A DNA stretch of 64,000 nucleotides. It comes from Solirubrobacter phytolaccae. Its GTDB lineage: Bacteria; Actinomycetota; Thermoleophilia; Solirubrobacterales; Solirubrobacteraceae. A program made the position numbers and the translations under genes. Location of the stretch: positions 1-64,000 of the forward strand of contig NZ_JAPDDP010000030.1 in NCBI RefSeq assembly GCF_027587195.1. Direction: 5' to 3'. The notes beneath the pieces are model-generated. The model saw only the letters and a program-made list of their open reading frames with translations, made no database searches and was not told the DNA's origin. This document shows, in pieces, positions 49,171 through 59,900 of the stretch (the first letter of the stretch is position 1; every line of letters begins with the position of its first letter).

Positions 49171-51398
49171 AGCGTCACGCGCAGTCCGGTGCCGGCGTTC
49201 TCGACCGTCTGCCGCGTGCCCTCGCACACGAGCACGAACCGCCGCCGCGCGAACTCGGGGTAGCCGTCACCCGTCACCTCCGCGGACAGCTCGCGCCCGC
49301 GCAGCGTGAACGTCGTCCGCAGATGCCCGCCGTCGAACGTGAGCCCGTCGTCCTCGTGCAGGAACGACTCGCCGTCGCCGGGGAACACGCGCAGCTCGAG
49401 CTCCTCCGGGTGGTAGCCCGCGGTCGAGGGCGGCGCCTCCGGCCACAGCGGGATGACCGACCCGGCGCGCGCGTACAGCGGGATCCGCTCCATCGGCGTC
49501 GCGGCGACGATCCAGCGCCCGCCCTCCAGCCGCTCGCCCGTGTGCCAGTCGTGCCAGTCGCCGGCGGGCAGGTAGACGTGGCGCGCGGTCATCCCCGGCT
49601 GCGTGACCGGCGCGACGAGCAGGTCCGGGCCGAGCAGGTACTGGTCGTCGAGGTCGCGCACGGTGACGTCGTCCTGGAAGTCGAACACCAGCGGGCGCTG
49701 CACGGGCGCGCCGGTCTCGCACGCGCGCAGGAACGCGGCGTACAGGTACGGCAGCAGCCGGTAGCGGAACCGGATCGCCTCGCGCGCGAGCTCCAGCGTG
49801 GCCTCGCCCCACGCCCACGCGTACTGGTCGACGCTGCCCATCATCGAGTGATTGCGGCAGAACGGCGTGAGCGCGCCGTACTGCATCCAGCGCACGAACA
49901 GCTCGCCGCTCGAGTCGCCCTGGAAGCCGCCGACGTCCGCGCCCACGAACGGCTGCCCGGACACGCCGAAGCCGTTCGCCATCGGGATGCTCACCCACAG
50001 GTGGTCCCAGCGCGCCTGGTTGTCCCCCATCCAGTTCGCGGCGTACCGCTGGATGCCGGCGGACCCCGCACGGCTGAGCACGAACGTCCGCAGCGACGGC
50101 ATCGCCGAACGCAGCCCTTCCACCGTCCCCATCGCCATCAGCAGCGCGTACTGGTTGTGGAAGCGCTCGTGGCTCTGCGTGCCGTGGTCGAACCGCATCC
50201 GGCCGGGCGGGATCGAGCCCGTCGCTGGCTCGTTCATGTCGTTCCAGATGCCCGCGAGCCCTGACTGCACGTGCGCGGCGTTCAACTCGCCCCACCACGC
50301 GCGGCCCTCCTCGGTGGCGAAGTCCGGGAACGCGGTGTCGCCCGGCCAGACCTCGCCGACGTAGACGTCGCCGCCCTCGGTCCGGCACAGCACGTCGCGC
50401 TCGAGCCCTTCGTCGAACACCGCGTAGCCGGGCTCGTGCTTGACGCCCGGGTCGATGATCGTGATCACCTTGAAGCCGGCGTCGTCGAGCCGCGCCAGCA
50501 TGCCGGGCGCGTCCGGGAACCGCTCCGTGTTCCAGGTGAAGACGCGGTAGCCGTCCATGTACTCGATGTCGAGCCACAGGGCGTCGCACGGCACGCCGAG
50601 CTCGCGGTGGCGCGCGCCCAGCGCCTCGACCGCGTCCTGCATGTAGTCGAACCAGCGGCACTGGTGGTAGCCGAGCGCCCACAGCGGCGGCGGGGCGGCG
50701 CGGCCGGTCAGCCACGTGTACGCCTCGAGGATCTCCGGCATCGAAGGCCCCGCGAACACGTACTCCGTGTACTGACCGCCCTCGAAGCGGATCGCGATCT
50801 CCTCGCCGAAGTCGTACGCGGCGCGGTAGCCGTTGTCGACGAACGAGCCGCTCATCCGCCCGCCCGTGGCGTGGTGGTAGAAGAACGGGATCGAGACGTA
50901 GTACGGGTCGAACTCGATGTCGTCGCCGCCTCCACCGAACTCGGCGGCCGCGGTCGGGTTCAGGATGTCCGTGTTCCAGAGCGTGTACGAGCGCCCGCGC
51001 CGGTTCCCCGGGCCACCCTTCTCCCCCAGCCCGTAGATCGCGTCGCCGGGCGCGCACGTGCGGCGCAGCTCGAACGCGTCGTTGAGCGTCGCGTACGCGC
51101 GCGTGGTCTCGAGCACGGGCGAGCCATCGGAGCGATGGACGTCGATCCCGAACGGGTCGAGCCGCAGCGTGACGGTCAGCGCGGCGGTGCGCAGCACGTT
51201 GCCCTCGACGGTGAACGCGGCACCGCCGTCCGCGATCACGGCGTGCGTCGGCGCGTCGTCGAACACGCCGCCGCGGCTGAGCTTGATCCGCACCACGTCC
51301 TCGCGCACCGGCTCGATCCGCAGCTGCTCGCCGTGCAGCGAGGCGAGCAGCCCGCGCTCGGTCACCTCCACCGAGTCCACACGCGTGAAGGCGATCAC
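49167..51398 (-). CDS. GH31-family alpha-glucosidase
   Basis: A 743-residue cytoplasmic glycoside hydrolase. The catalytic nucleophile is Asp387 in GIWNDMNEP and the acid/base Asp459 in WMGDNQARW. The N-terminal beta domain (1-200), including [14 protein letters not shown], precedes the (beta/alpha)8 barrel (about 205-560). The C-terminal beta domains follow, with [11 protein letters not shown]. It hydrolyses terminal alpha-glucosidic bonds; the exact linkage is unclear. The GTG start overlaps nadE's stop and its own stop overlaps the oxidase gene. There is no signal peptide. Confidence 0.9.
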   Translation of the reverse strand: MIAFTRVDSVEVTERGLLASLHGEQLRIEPVREDVVRIKLSRGGVFDDAPTHAVIADGGAAFTVEGNVLRTAALTVTLRLDPFGIDVHRSDGSPVLETTRAYATLNDAFELRRTCAPGDAIYGLGEKGGPGNRRGRSYTLWNTDILNPTAAAEFGGGGDDIEFDPYYVSIPFFYHHATGGRMSGSFVDNGYRAAYDFGEEIAIRFEGGQYTEYVFAGPSMPEILEAYTWLTGRAAPPPLWALGYHQCRWFDYMQDAVEALGARHRELGVPCDALWLDIEYMDGYRVFTWNTERFPDAPGMLARLDDAGFKVITIIDPGVKHEPGYAVFDEGLERDVLCRTEGGDVYVGEVWPGDTAFPDFATEEGRAWWGELNAAHVQSGLAGIWNDMNEPATGSIPPGRMRFDHGTQSHERFHNQYALLMAMGTVEGLRSAMPSLRTFVLSRAGSAGIQRYAANWMGDNQARWDHLWVSIPMANGFGVSGQPFVGADVGGFQGDSSGELFVRWMQYGALTPFCRNHSMMGSVDQYAWAWGEATLELAREAIRFRYRLLPYLYAAFLRACETGAPVQRPLVFDFQDDVTVRDLDDQYLLGPDLLVAPVTQPGMTARHVYLPAGDWHDWHTGERLEGGRWIVAATPMERIPLYARAGSVIPLWPEAPPSTAGYHPEELELRVFPGDGESFLHEDDGLTFDGGHLRTTFTLRGRELSAEVTGDGYPEFARRRFVLVCEGTRQTVENAGTGLRVTL

Positions 51399-53395
51399 GG
51401 CACGTTCCGGCGCAGCTCCTCGAGCCAGGCGGCACCCGTGGCGTCGCTCGGCGCGCGCCAGTCCCCGCGCGGAGACAGCGAGCCGCCCGAGCCGACCTTC
51501 GGCGCGTTCGGGATCGCCGTGCGCTTGAACTGGCTCAGGCGGAAGAAGCGGTCCAGGAAGACCTCGAGCCAGTGCTTGATGTCGGCGCGCGAGTACTTCT
51601 CGCCCCACGCGTGCTCGGCCATGAACGCCACCTTGCTCGGCCGGTACCCGAAGCGCAGGATGTAGAACAGGAAGAAGTCCTGCAGCTCGTACGGGCCGAC
51701 CTTGCTCTCGCTGTCGGCGGTCGGCTTGTCGCCGTCGCCCGGGATCAACTCCGGCGAGATCTCCGTGTCCAGCACGGACTGCAGCACGACGTTGACGTCG
51801 TCGCCGAACTGGTGCGTGTCGATCGCCCAGCGCAGCATGAAGCTGATCAGCGTCTTCGGGACGGACGCGTTGACCGCGTAGTGGGACATCTGGTCGCCGA
51901 CGCCGTACGTGCTCCAGCCCAGCGCCAGCTCGCTCAGGTCACCCGTGCCGATCACGAGCCCGCCCTGGTAGTTCGCCAGCCGGAACAGGTGCGAGGTGCG
52001 CTCGCCGGCCTGCACGTTCTCGAACGTGATGTCGTAGACCTTCTCGCCGCGGCTGTACGGGTGCTCGAGGTCGGCGAGCATCTGCTGCGCCGAGGCCGTG
52101 ATGTCGATCTCCTTGGCCGTGACGCCGAGCGCCTCCATCAGCTTCCAGGCGTTGCCCTTGGTGTGGTCGGAGGTGGCGAACCCCGGCATCGTGTAGGCGA
52201 GGATGTTCTCGCGCGGGAGGCCGAGGCGGTCCATCGCGCGGGCGATCACGATCAGCGCGTGCGTGGAGTCCAGCCCGCCGCTGACGCCGATCACCGCCTT
52301 CTTGATCCCGGTCGCGCGCAGCCGCTGCTCGAGCCCGTGGACCTGGATGTTGTAGACCTCGTAGCAGCGCTCGTCGCGCGTCTTGGCGTCGGCCGGCACG
52401 TACGGGAAGCGCTCGATCGTGCGCTCCAGCGCGAGCTGCTCCGGCCGCGCGCCGAGCTCGAAGCGCACGTGCCGGAAGGCCGCGATCCGCTCACGGTGGT
52501 CGTGGATCGAGTCGCCGTAGCTGTTCGTGCTCGAGCGGTCCGACAGCATCCGGTGCAGGTCCAGGTCGGCGAACAGCAGCTGCTCGTCCTCCGCGAAGCG
52601 CTCGGCCTCCGCCACGTTGTCGCCGTTCTCGAAGATCATCGCCTGCCCGTCCCAGGCGAGGTCGTTGGTCGACTCGCCCTGACCGGCGGCGGTGTAGATG
52701 TAGGACGCGATGCAGCGGCCGGACTGCGCGGCGCACAGCGTGCGGCGGAAGTCGGCCTTGCCGATCGTGATGTTGCTCGCCGACAGGTTGGCGAGGATCG
52801 TCGCGCCCGCGAGCGCGCCGAACGTGGACGGCGGCACCGGCACCCACACGTCCTCGCACACCTCTGCGTGGATGGCGAAGCCCACCAGGTCGGACGCCTC
52901 GAACACGAGGTCGTTGCCGAACGGCACGGTCTGGCCGAGGATCTCCACGTCGGCGCCGACGAACTCGCGCGCCGCGCGGAACTGGCGCTCCTCGTAGTAC
53001 TCGCGGTACTCGGGCAGGTAGCTCTTGGGCACCGCGCCGAGGATGCGGCCGCGGTGAATCACGAAGCCCGTGTTGAACAGCCCGCCCTGCGCGCGCAGCG
53101 GACCGCCGACGATGATCACCGGCGCGAGCTCCCGGCTCGCCGCGACGATCTCGCCCAGCGCGAGCTCCACCGCGTCGTTGAGCGCGTCCTGCTGGAGCAG
53201 GTCGTCGATCGCGTAGCCGGACAGGCCGAGCTCGGGGAACACGACGAGCGCGGCGTGACGCTCGGCCGCCCGGCGGATCAGCCCGAGGGTGCGCTCGCCG
53301 TTGAACGTCGGATCGGCGGGCTTGAGGTGCGGGACCGCCGCGGCCACGCGCGCGAACCCGTGCGTGTAGAGGGACTCGTACGCCACAGCGCTCAT
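51395..53395 (-). CDS. nadE: Glutamine-dependent NAD+ synthetase
   Basis: A 666-residue two-domain enzyme that amidates nicotinic acid adenine dinucleotide. The N-terminal nitrilase-type glutaminase has the catalytic triad Glu55 (FPELGLSGY), Lys124 (VPKSYLPEY) and Cys180 (AEVCEDVW). The C-terminal synthetase has the ATP loop [15 protein letters not shown] and [13 protein letters not shown]. The length matches the long actinobacterial form. The ATG follows the HAD gene's TAG directly, with zero spacing. It heads towards a glucosidase and an oxidase in the same operon, an unusual company. Confidence 0.93.
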   Translation of the reverse strand: MSAVAYESLYTHGFARVAAAVPHLKPADPTFNGERTLGLIRRAAERHAALVVFPELGLSGYAIDDLLQQDALNDAVELALGEIVAASRELAPVIIVGGPLRAQGGLFNTGFVIHRGRILGAVPKSYLPEYREYYEERQFRAAREFVGADVEILGQTVPFGNDLVFEASDLVGFAIHAEVCEDVWVPVPPSTFGALAGATILANLSASNITIGKADFRRTLCAAQSGRCIASYIYTAAGQGESTNDLAWDGQAMIFENGDNVAEAERFAEDEQLLFADLDLHRMLSDRSSTNSYGDSIHDHRERIAAFRHVRFELGARPEQLALERTIERFPYVPADAKTRDERCYEVYNIQVHGLEQRLRATGIKKAVIGVSGGLDSTHALIVIARAMDRLGLPRENILAYTMPGFATSDHTKGNAWKLMEALGVTAKEIDITASAQQMLADLEHPYSRGEKVYDITFENVQAGERTSHLFRLANYQGGLVIGTGDLSELALGWSTYGVGDQMSHYAVNASVPKTLISFMLRWAIDTHQFGDDVNVVLQSVLDTEISPELIPGDGDKPTADSESKVGPYELQDFFLFYILRFGYRPSKVAFMAEHAWGEKYSRADIKHWLEVFLDRFFRLSQFKRTAIPNAPKVGSGGSLSPRGDWRAPSDATGAAWLEELRRNVP

Positions 53396-54106
53396 CTACG
53401 CCGTGGCCAGCTCTGCGAAACGCTCGAGGGTCGGCACGGTCAGATCGGGCACGGCCGCGGCCGGCGGGGTCGCGCCGCCGCCGTCCCTGCCGGCGCGACG
53501 GTCGATCCACACGGTCGTCATCCCGAGCGCCTTCGCGGGCACGTGGTCGTGGAACAGCGACTGCGCGACGTGCAGGATCCGGTCCCGCGGCACGTCGATG
53601 CGCGCGAACGCGAACTCGAAGTTCTCCAGGCGCGGCTTGTAGCCCTCCGCCTGCTGCGCGGTGATCACGTAGTCGAACTCGACGCCCAGCTTCGCGTTGG
53701 ACGCCGCGAACAGGTCGTCGTCGCAGTTGGTGATCACGCCGAGCTTGAACCGCTCCTTGAGCTGGGCGAGCGCGGCCGCGCTGTCGTCGAACGCCGGCCA
53801 GTCGCTGACCGAGCCGCCGAACGTCTCCTGCTCCTCCACGGTCGGCTCGAACCCGATGTCCTTGCCGATGCCGCGCAGCGCGCCCGCCAGCACCTCGCGA
53901 TAGCGCAGGTACGGACCCGCTTCCAACGCCGCCTCGTGATGCGCGAACAGCTCGAGCAGCTGCTCGTCGTCGCGGGAGGCGCCATGGGCTCCGAGGACCG
54001 GCCGGAGCGCGGCGAGGATGCCGCTCTCCCAGTCGATCATCGTCCCGTAGCAATCGAAGGTGAGTGCGTCGAAGGCACCGAAGTCCAGGTCGGCCACGCG
54101 CTCCAT
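53396..54106 (-). CDS. HAD-superfamily hydrolase (type II haloacid dehalogenase-like)
   Basis: A 236-residue hydrolase. Motif I is FDALTFDCYGTMIDWE with the nucleophilic Asp. GVITNCDDDLF near residue 123 is motif II, and KPRLENFEFAF near residue 158 motif III. The acidic motif IV lies near LHVAQSLFHDHVPAKALGM. The pattern resembles L-2-haloacid dehalogenases, though many such proteins are general phosphatases. It is the first gene of the HAD-nadE-GH31-oxidase operon and is divergent from the secreted protein at 54177. Confidence 0.85.
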   Translation of the reverse strand: MERVADLDFGAFDALTFDCYGTMIDWESGILAALRPVLGAHGASRDDEQLLELFAHHEAALEAGPYLRYREVLAGALRGIGKDIGFEPTVEEQETFGGSVSDWPAFDDSAAALAQLKERFKLGVITNCDDDLFAASNAKLGVEFDYVITAQQAEGYKPRLENFEFAFARIDVPRDRILHVAQSLFHDHVPAKALGMTTVWIDRRAGRDGGGATPPAAAVPDLTVPTLERFAELATA

Positions 54107-54139
54107 CCAATCACGTCGCCCGCTCGGCAGATGGCCGAC

Positions 54140-54167
54140 TTGCGTGGCGGCGCGTTCAACCTACCTT
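54140..54167 (+). promoter_or_regulatory. Putative promoter of the secreted-protein gene at 54177
   Basis: TTGCGT at 54140-54145 and TACCTT at 54162-54167 are spaced 16 bases apart. The expected transcription start lies within a few bases of the ATG at 54177, and no Shine-Dalgarno is present. Confidence 0.45.
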
Positions 54168-54176
54168 GAGCGACCG

Positions 54177-56120
54177 ATGCTCGCCGCCCTTGCCGCCTCC
54201 ACCCTCGCGCTCACGCCGGCGTTCGGCGAGGCGCCGCTGCGGCCGCTGCCGAGCGACGTCGCGCCGTACTGCGTCCACGCCACCGGGGTCCCGGGCGAGG
54301 TCGCGATCGAGTCCGAGACCGGGGCGCGCTTCCTCGAGGCGACGCGGACCGGGTACCGCGTGCGCGGCGACGTGGACCTCGGCGGCAAAGGCTGCCCGGA
54401 GACGGCGGCGCGTCGCAGCGGCGCGGGCGTGGCCGCGAAGGTGGTCGACCGGCGGCTGCTGGTGGCGGTCCGCGACCCCGGCGGAGGCTGGAGCCCGCCG
54501 GCGCAGGTCGCCGGGGTCGATCCGCTCGCCGACCCCTTCACCGACACGAAGACGTGGAACATCGAGGACGTCCTGGTGGCCGTCGCCGAGTCGGGCGACG
54601 CGATCGTGGGCTGGACGGAGCACGAGCCGCGCGAGGACGTGCGCCGGTTCCGGGTCGCCCGCCGCGCCCCGGGCGGCGCGTTCGGCGCCGTCGAGACGAT
54701 CGGCTCGCCGCAGGCGCAGGAGGGCGAGCTGGCGGTCGGCGTGGCCTCGACGGGTGAGGCGTTCGCGTTGACCGCCACCGTGGAGGCGCCGCGGCCACCG
54801 TTGCGCATGCCTGTCCGCGTCGCGCTCGCGCCCCGGGGCGGCGGCTTCGCGGCGCCGGTCGGCGTCGGCGTGGTCCCGTGGCGCTCGCACCCCTCGCTCG
54901 CGGTGGCCGACGACGGTCGCGCCCTGGTCACGTTGCCGGACGGCGGGGCGCTGCTCGTCGCCGAGCGCGAGCCCGGCGCGGGCTTCGGCGCACCCGTGTC
55001 CGTCGGCCGCACGGACGACGCGGTCGGCGTGCGCACGCGGGTGGCGCTCGGGGCCGCGGGTGAAGCCGCGGTCGCGTGGATCGGCACCGACGAGGACGGC
55101 GTCGGCATCGCGACGCGCCGCGCGCCCGGGGCGTTCACGCCGCTCGTCCCGGTCGTGGCGCCCGTGAAGCTGACCGGCGATCCGTTCTACCGCTCCGAGC
55201 TCTACGCGTGGTACACGGACGACTCGCCGTTCTACGGCCAGAACGCCGAGCGGCTCGCGCTGACCGGCGACGGGCACGCGCTGCTCGGCGGCGCGCGGAT
55301 GGCGGACGTGGACCGAGTGTCCCGCACGAGCGCCACGCTGGCGAAGCTCCCGCTCGGAGGCGATCGCGTGGAGACCGACGTGTTCGGCGGAGTCATGGGC
55401 CTCGCCGCGTCGGTGAACCCGATCCAGCTCGCCGACGGCACGCCCGCACTGGCCTGGGGCGAGCGACTGGAGCAGGAGGGCACGCTCCGGCTCGCCGCGC
55501 CCGGCGCCACCGCTCCCGCCGACCCGCCGCCGCCCGCCGTCACCGTCGGCCGCCCCGCCGATCGCGAGCTGCGCGCGAACGAGCGGCTCGTGCTCCCGGT
55601 GCGCTGCGGCGGACCGTGCGAGCTGCACGCGCAGGTCGTCAATGACTCGCGCGCGTACGCGCGACTCCGGCTCCCTCGCGGCGGCAAGGGCCGCCTGCGC
55701 TTCTACATCGGCGGCACGCCGATCGCGCCGAAGCGCCTCGGCCCGGTGCGCATCCGCCTCACCTACGGCCGCCCGGACGCGCAGACCCCGCGCGTAAAGA
55801 CGCTCACGCTCCGGCTCGTCCGCGCGCCCGAGCCGCCGCCCGCGCGTCCCCACCGCGTGGAGGCGCTGCAGGCCGTCCGTCGCAACGGGACGATCCAGGT
55901 CAGCTGGCGCGTGCGCCGCCCCGGCGACCTCGCGCTGTTCTTCGTGACCGGCGCCGCCACGCGCGAGTGGAGCGGCGAGCCGCTCGCGATCGCCGGCGAC
56001 TACGCGCTGGACGGCCCCAAGCGCGCATATCGCGTCACCCTCAGGCCCGCCGACCGCGTGCGCTGGGTGACGCTCCGCGACGCCGTTCACAGGACCCGCA
56101 CCACGATCCCCGTGCGCTGA
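54177..56120 (+). CDS. Exported protein of unknown function (beta-propeller-like repeats)
   Basis: A 647-residue protein with a signal peptide (MLAALAASTLALTPAFG). The central part has repeated blocks of the type 'VAVAESGDAIVGWTE' and 'LAVADDGRALVTLPD' with strand-turn-strand spacing. This suggests a beta-propeller such as a sialidase/BNR-like fold, but there is no complete Asp-box. The C-terminal ~170 residues include Pro-rich linkers (PPPPAVTVGRP, PEPPPARPHR) and beta-sandwich-like segments. No catalytic motif is visible. The ATG is chosen for the signal peptide. Confidence 0.65.
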   Translation: MLAALAASTLALTPAFGEAPLRPLPSDVAPYCVHATGVPGEVAIESETGARFLEATRTGYRVRGDVDLGGKGCPETAARRSGAGVAAKVVDRRLLVAVRDPGGGWSPPAQVAGVDPLADPFTDTKTWNIEDVLVAVAESGDAIVGWTEHEPREDVRRFRVARRAPGGAFGAVETIGSPQAQEGELAVGVASTGEAFALTATVEAPRPPLRMPVRVALAPRGGGFAAPVGVGVVPWRSHPSLAVADDGRALVTLPDGGALLVAEREPGAGFGAPVSVGRTDDAVGVRTRVALGAAGEAAVAWIGTDEDGVGIATRRAPGAFTPLVPVVAPVKLTGDPFYRSELYAWYTDDSPFYGQNAERLALTGDGHALLGGARMADVDRVSRTSATLAKLPLGGDRVETDVFGGVMGLAASVNPIQLADGTPALAWGERLEQEGTLRLAAPGATAPADPPPPAVTVGRPADRELRANERLVLPVRCGGPCELHAQVVNDSRAYARLRLPRGGKGRLRFYIGGTPIAPKRLGPVRIRLTYGRPDAQTPRVKTLTLRLVRAPEPPPARPHRVEALQAVRRNGTIQVSWRVRRPGDLALFFVTGAATREWSGEPLAIAGDYALDGPKRAYRVTLRPADRVRWVTLRDAVHRTRTTIPVR

Positions 56121-56122
56121 CG

Positions 56123-56128
56123 TATCGT
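56123..56128 (+). promoter_or_regulatory. Putative -10 element for the dehydrogenase at 56136
   Basis: TATCGT lies 7 bases before the ATG, overlapping the end of the previous gene region. No Shine-Dalgarno is present. Confidence 0.4.
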
Positions 56129-56135
56129 CCGGCAC

Positions 56136-56861
56136 ATGAAGCGCGTCGGCATCCTGCACCCCGGCGCGATGGGCGCCGCCATCGGGGGCGCGCTCCTCAG
56201 CGCCGGCCACGAGGTCCTCTGGGACGCCCGCGGGCGCTCGGAGGCGACCGCCGCCCGCGCCGCCCGCTTCACCGACGCGGGCGCGGACCTGTTCACGCGC
56301 AGCGAGGTCGTGCTCTCGATCTGCCCGCCCGACCGCGCGCTGGACGTCGCCGCGAGCGCCGCCGGCTTCGGCGGCGTGTACGTGGACGCGAACGCGATCG
56401 CGCCCGCCACCGCGGCGCGGATCGCGCTCGAGCACTACGTCGACGGCGGGATCGTCGGCTCCCCCGCCGCCCCGCGCCTGTACCTGAGCGGCGCCCGCGC
56501 GGCCGAGGTCGCCGCGCTGTTCGCCGGCACGACCGTCGACGCCCGCGTGCTCGAAGGGGATCCCTACTCGGCCTCGGCGCTGAAGATGCTCTACGCGGCC
56601 TGGACGAAGGGCACCGCGGCGCTGCTGCTCGCGATCGAGGCCGCCGCGGGCGAGTTCGGCGTGGCGCCGGAGCTGCACGCGGAGTGGGCCGACTCGCAGC
56701 CCGACCTGGCCGGGCGCCTCGAACGCGCGCAGTCCGCCGCGGACACCAAGGGCTGGCGCTGGGCCGGGGAGATGCGCGAGATCGCGGCGACGTTCGGCGC
56801 GGCCGGGCTGCCGCCCGGGTTCCACACGGCCGCCGCCGAGGTCTACGAGCGCGACCGCTGA
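56136..56861 (+). CDS. NAD(P)-dependent oxidoreductase (6PGDH-like, DUF1932)
   Basis: A 241-residue protein. GILHPGAMGAAIGGALLSAGHEV is the N-terminal Rossmann dinucleotide motif, followed by ICPPDRALDVAA and VDANAIAPATA. The C-terminal domain, KMLYAAWTKGTAALLLAIEAAA and beyond, resembles DUF1932. It probably reduces or oxidises a hydroxy acid. The ATG at 56136 is 15 bases after the previous stop. A strong hairpin follows the stop. Confidence 0.85.
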   Translation: MKRVGILHPGAMGAAIGGALLSAGHEVLWDARGRSEATAARAARFTDAGADLFTRSEVVLSICPPDRALDVAASAAGFGGVYVDANAIAPATAARIALEHYVDGGIVGSPAAPRLYLSGARAAEVAALFAGTTVDARVLEGDPYSASALKMLYAAWTKGTAALLLAIEAAAGEFGVAPELHAEWADSQPDLAGRLERAQSAADTKGWRWAGEMREIAATFGAAGLPPGFHTAAAEVYERDR

Positions 56862-56870
56862 AACGGCGAA

Positions 56871-56900
56871 GCCGCCGCGACCCCGAGGGGCCGCGGCGGC
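56871..56900. terminator. Bidirectional GC-rich hairpin between convergent genes
   Basis: GCCGCCGCG (56871-56879) pairs with CGCGGCGGC (56892-56900), and CCCC with GGGG inside, separated by one mismatch and a two-base turn. It starts 9 bases after the dehydrogenase stop and ends 15 bases before the ThuA protein stop. It is symmetrical, so it could serve both strands. Confidence 0.65.
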
Positions 56901-56915
56901 CTCATGCCTGCTCGC

Positions 56916-59900
56916 CTACGGTGTCGTCGTCGACAACGTGAAGGTGAGCGTCTTGCTGTAGGACCCCGTACGCAGCGGGTCGTTGGCGCCGATGACCTGC
57001 TTGAACGTGACCGGCACCTTCTCGTTCGCGGTCGGTGCGGTCCACGTCTTCACCACGCCCAGGCCCTGCAGCGGCTGGGCCAACGCGAACGCGCCGTTGA
57101 CCAGCTTGCCGGTGTTCGTCGGGCTCGGGTCGGCGACCGTCAGGGTCGCGTCGCCGGCGCTCGAGATGACCGTGGCGTCGGTGGTGGCCGTGTACTCCCT
57201 GGCCACGCCCGGCGTGAACGTGCCGAACGTCGCCGGCGCGCCGAGCGACAACGCCAGGGTCGCCGGCACCGTGCCGCCGACCGTGCCGTCGACCGGCGGG
57301 GCCTTCACGACCGTGATGCCCTCACCCTCGAACTGGACCCAGTTGAGGTTCATGACGTTCGAGCTGCGGAACGTCAGGTAGAGCTGGTTCGTGCCCGTGA
57401 CGCTGAGCGGGAACGACTTGCTCTCCCACTTGCCCTCGGCCGCGGTCGGCGAGCCGGTGGCGGTGAGCTGGAACGAGCCGACCACCGGGCCGGTGTTCGA
57501 GCCGGTGCGCAGGTCCACGATCCCGAGGTTCGTGCCCGGCACCCGCGGGACGCCGCCCTGAGCGGGCAGGTCCGCGTAGCGGAACGTGATCGCGTTGATC
57601 CCCGTGAGGTTGAACGGACCGTTGAGGCGGATGAACTCCGGCGGGGTGCCGAGGCTCGACATGTGCAGGCCGGCGCCCACGTCGTCGGTGGCCGTCGGCA
57701 GGATGCCGTTGGTCAACGTGGCGTGCTCGACCTCCTGCTTGCGCTGGCGGATCTTGACCTGGCCGACGACGGTGATGCCGGGGACGGCACCGTTGCCGCG
57801 GTCGGTGTAGGTCGCGTTGATCACGCCGAACACGTTGCCGCCGTGGGCGACGTCCTCCTCGATCGTGGAGAGGTAGCCGGAGCAGCCCAGCTTCTCCTCC
57901 TCGCCGTGGCCGTGCTCGTCGTGGCCGAGCACGAACTCGACCTCGACGTCGTCGCAGTCGATGAGCTTGTCCTCTTCGTCGGTGACCTCGACCACGTACG
58001 GGATCCGGTCGCCGAACGCGAACGTGCCGCCCTCGATCGGGGTCTTGATCGTCACGGTCGGAGCGTTGTTGCCGGCCGTGATGATCGTGCTCGTCGACGT
58101 GCGCTTGCCCGAGGAGTCGATCACCGTCAGCACGACGGTGTAAGCGCCGGCCGTGGTGAACGTGTGGGTCGGGTTGGCTTCCTCGGAGATCGGGGAGCCG
58201 TCGCCGAAGTTCCACTCGTAGCGGATCGAGTCGCCCGGGTCCGAGTCGCCGGAGCCCGCGCTGGAGAAGTTCACCGTCAGCGGCACGCTGCCGGAGATCT
58301 TGTCCGTGGTCAGCACGGCCTTCGGCGCGCGCTCGCCCTTCACGTACTCCCACTTGTACATGCCGGCGTCGAAGTTGGCCGTGAAGAAGCCATTGCCGTA
58401 CGTCAGCAGGTAGAACGCGCCGTCCTTGCCGAACGCCATGTCCATCGGGTGGTCGCACTCGAACATCGGCGGGTTCAACGCGTTGACCTCGCCGCAGGTG
58501 GTCATGAACCCGTTGACCTTCTGGATGCGGTTCTGGTCGTCCAGCTTCATCTCACGCAGCTGGTTGATCTGGAACTCGCCCAGGATCACCGAGTTGTCGT
58601 AGTACGGCGGGAACTTGTTCGGGTTCGGGTTCGCCGGGTTGTACTCGTACTTCGACATGCCGTGCGGGCCGACGCCGCCCCCGTAGAGCTCGGGGAACAG
58701 GCGCGCGCACTCGGTGGTCGAGCCGGGGGCGTTCGGCCCCGGCGTCAGTTCCGTCGACGCCTGGCACGGCGTGCCCAGCGGCGAGGCCGCGTTGTCGCTG
58801 TAGGAGTACCAGACGTCCGGGTCGGTGACCGGCGGCAGGTTCTCCAGGCCGGGCTCCACCGACGGGCCGCCCTGGAGGTTCCACCACGAGTCGTTCGTCT
58901 GCGACGCGGCGCCGCAGTCGAACTTCTTCGCGCCCGACAGCGGGATGCGGCCCGGCGTGGTGCTGTTGTCCGGGAACTCGCTGTACTCCCACTCCCAGTA
59001 GCCGAGCTTGCTCGAGTAGCAGGTCGGCCAGCCGTAGTTGGACGGCTTGCGCAGGATCTCGTAGCGACCGACGCCGGCCGGGCCACGGCCACGCACGGGG
59101 GTGCGGCCGTCCGGCGAGTAGTCGGACACGTAGATCACGTCGTCGGAGTCGACGTCGACACGGAACGGGTTGCGGAAGCCCATCGAGTGGACCTCCGGGC
59201 GGGTCTTGGCCTGCGGCGCGCCGGCCACGAGCGGGAACAGGTTCCCGGCCGGGATCGTGTACGCGCCACCGGAGCCGTAGTCGGCCTTGTTGCCGTCGGC
59301 GGCCGCGAAGTCGCCCTCCTTGACCTTGATCTTGATGATCTTGCCGCGGAGGTCGTTCGTGTTGCCGGCCGACCGGCGGGCGTCCGCGATCGGGGCGAGG
59401 AACCAGCCACCCTCGACCGTGGTCGAGGTGTTGACCGTCGTGCCGCCGGTGAGGCCGGAGCCGTCGATCGTCAGCTGCGGCTGGTTCTTCTGCGCGCGGG
59501 CGCGGCGGAAGAACACGTTGATCGGCGTCGTGTTGATCGTGTTCGCCTGCTGCTGCGTCGGCAGCGGGCTGGTCTGGATCTCGTTGGCCTCGATGTTCGA
59601 CAGGGCCTCGAGCGCGGCGTCGATGACCGGGCCGGTCGCGTTCCAGGCGATCGGCGCGGTCGTCTGGCCGTCGAACGTCAGCGTGAACGTGCCGGCCGTC
59701 GCGCCGGTGGCGCGCACGACCTGCTGCTCGTCGGCGTACTGGTCGTTGTGCACGCCCCAGCCGCCGCCGCCCACGCCACTGGCCTCGTTGTCGTCGCCGG
59801 TGCCCATGATCAGGTTGTTCTGGGAGTCGAAGACGATGTCGCCGCCGATGTGGCAGCACATGCCGCGGTTCTGCGCGACGCGCAGGATCTGCTGCTCGGA

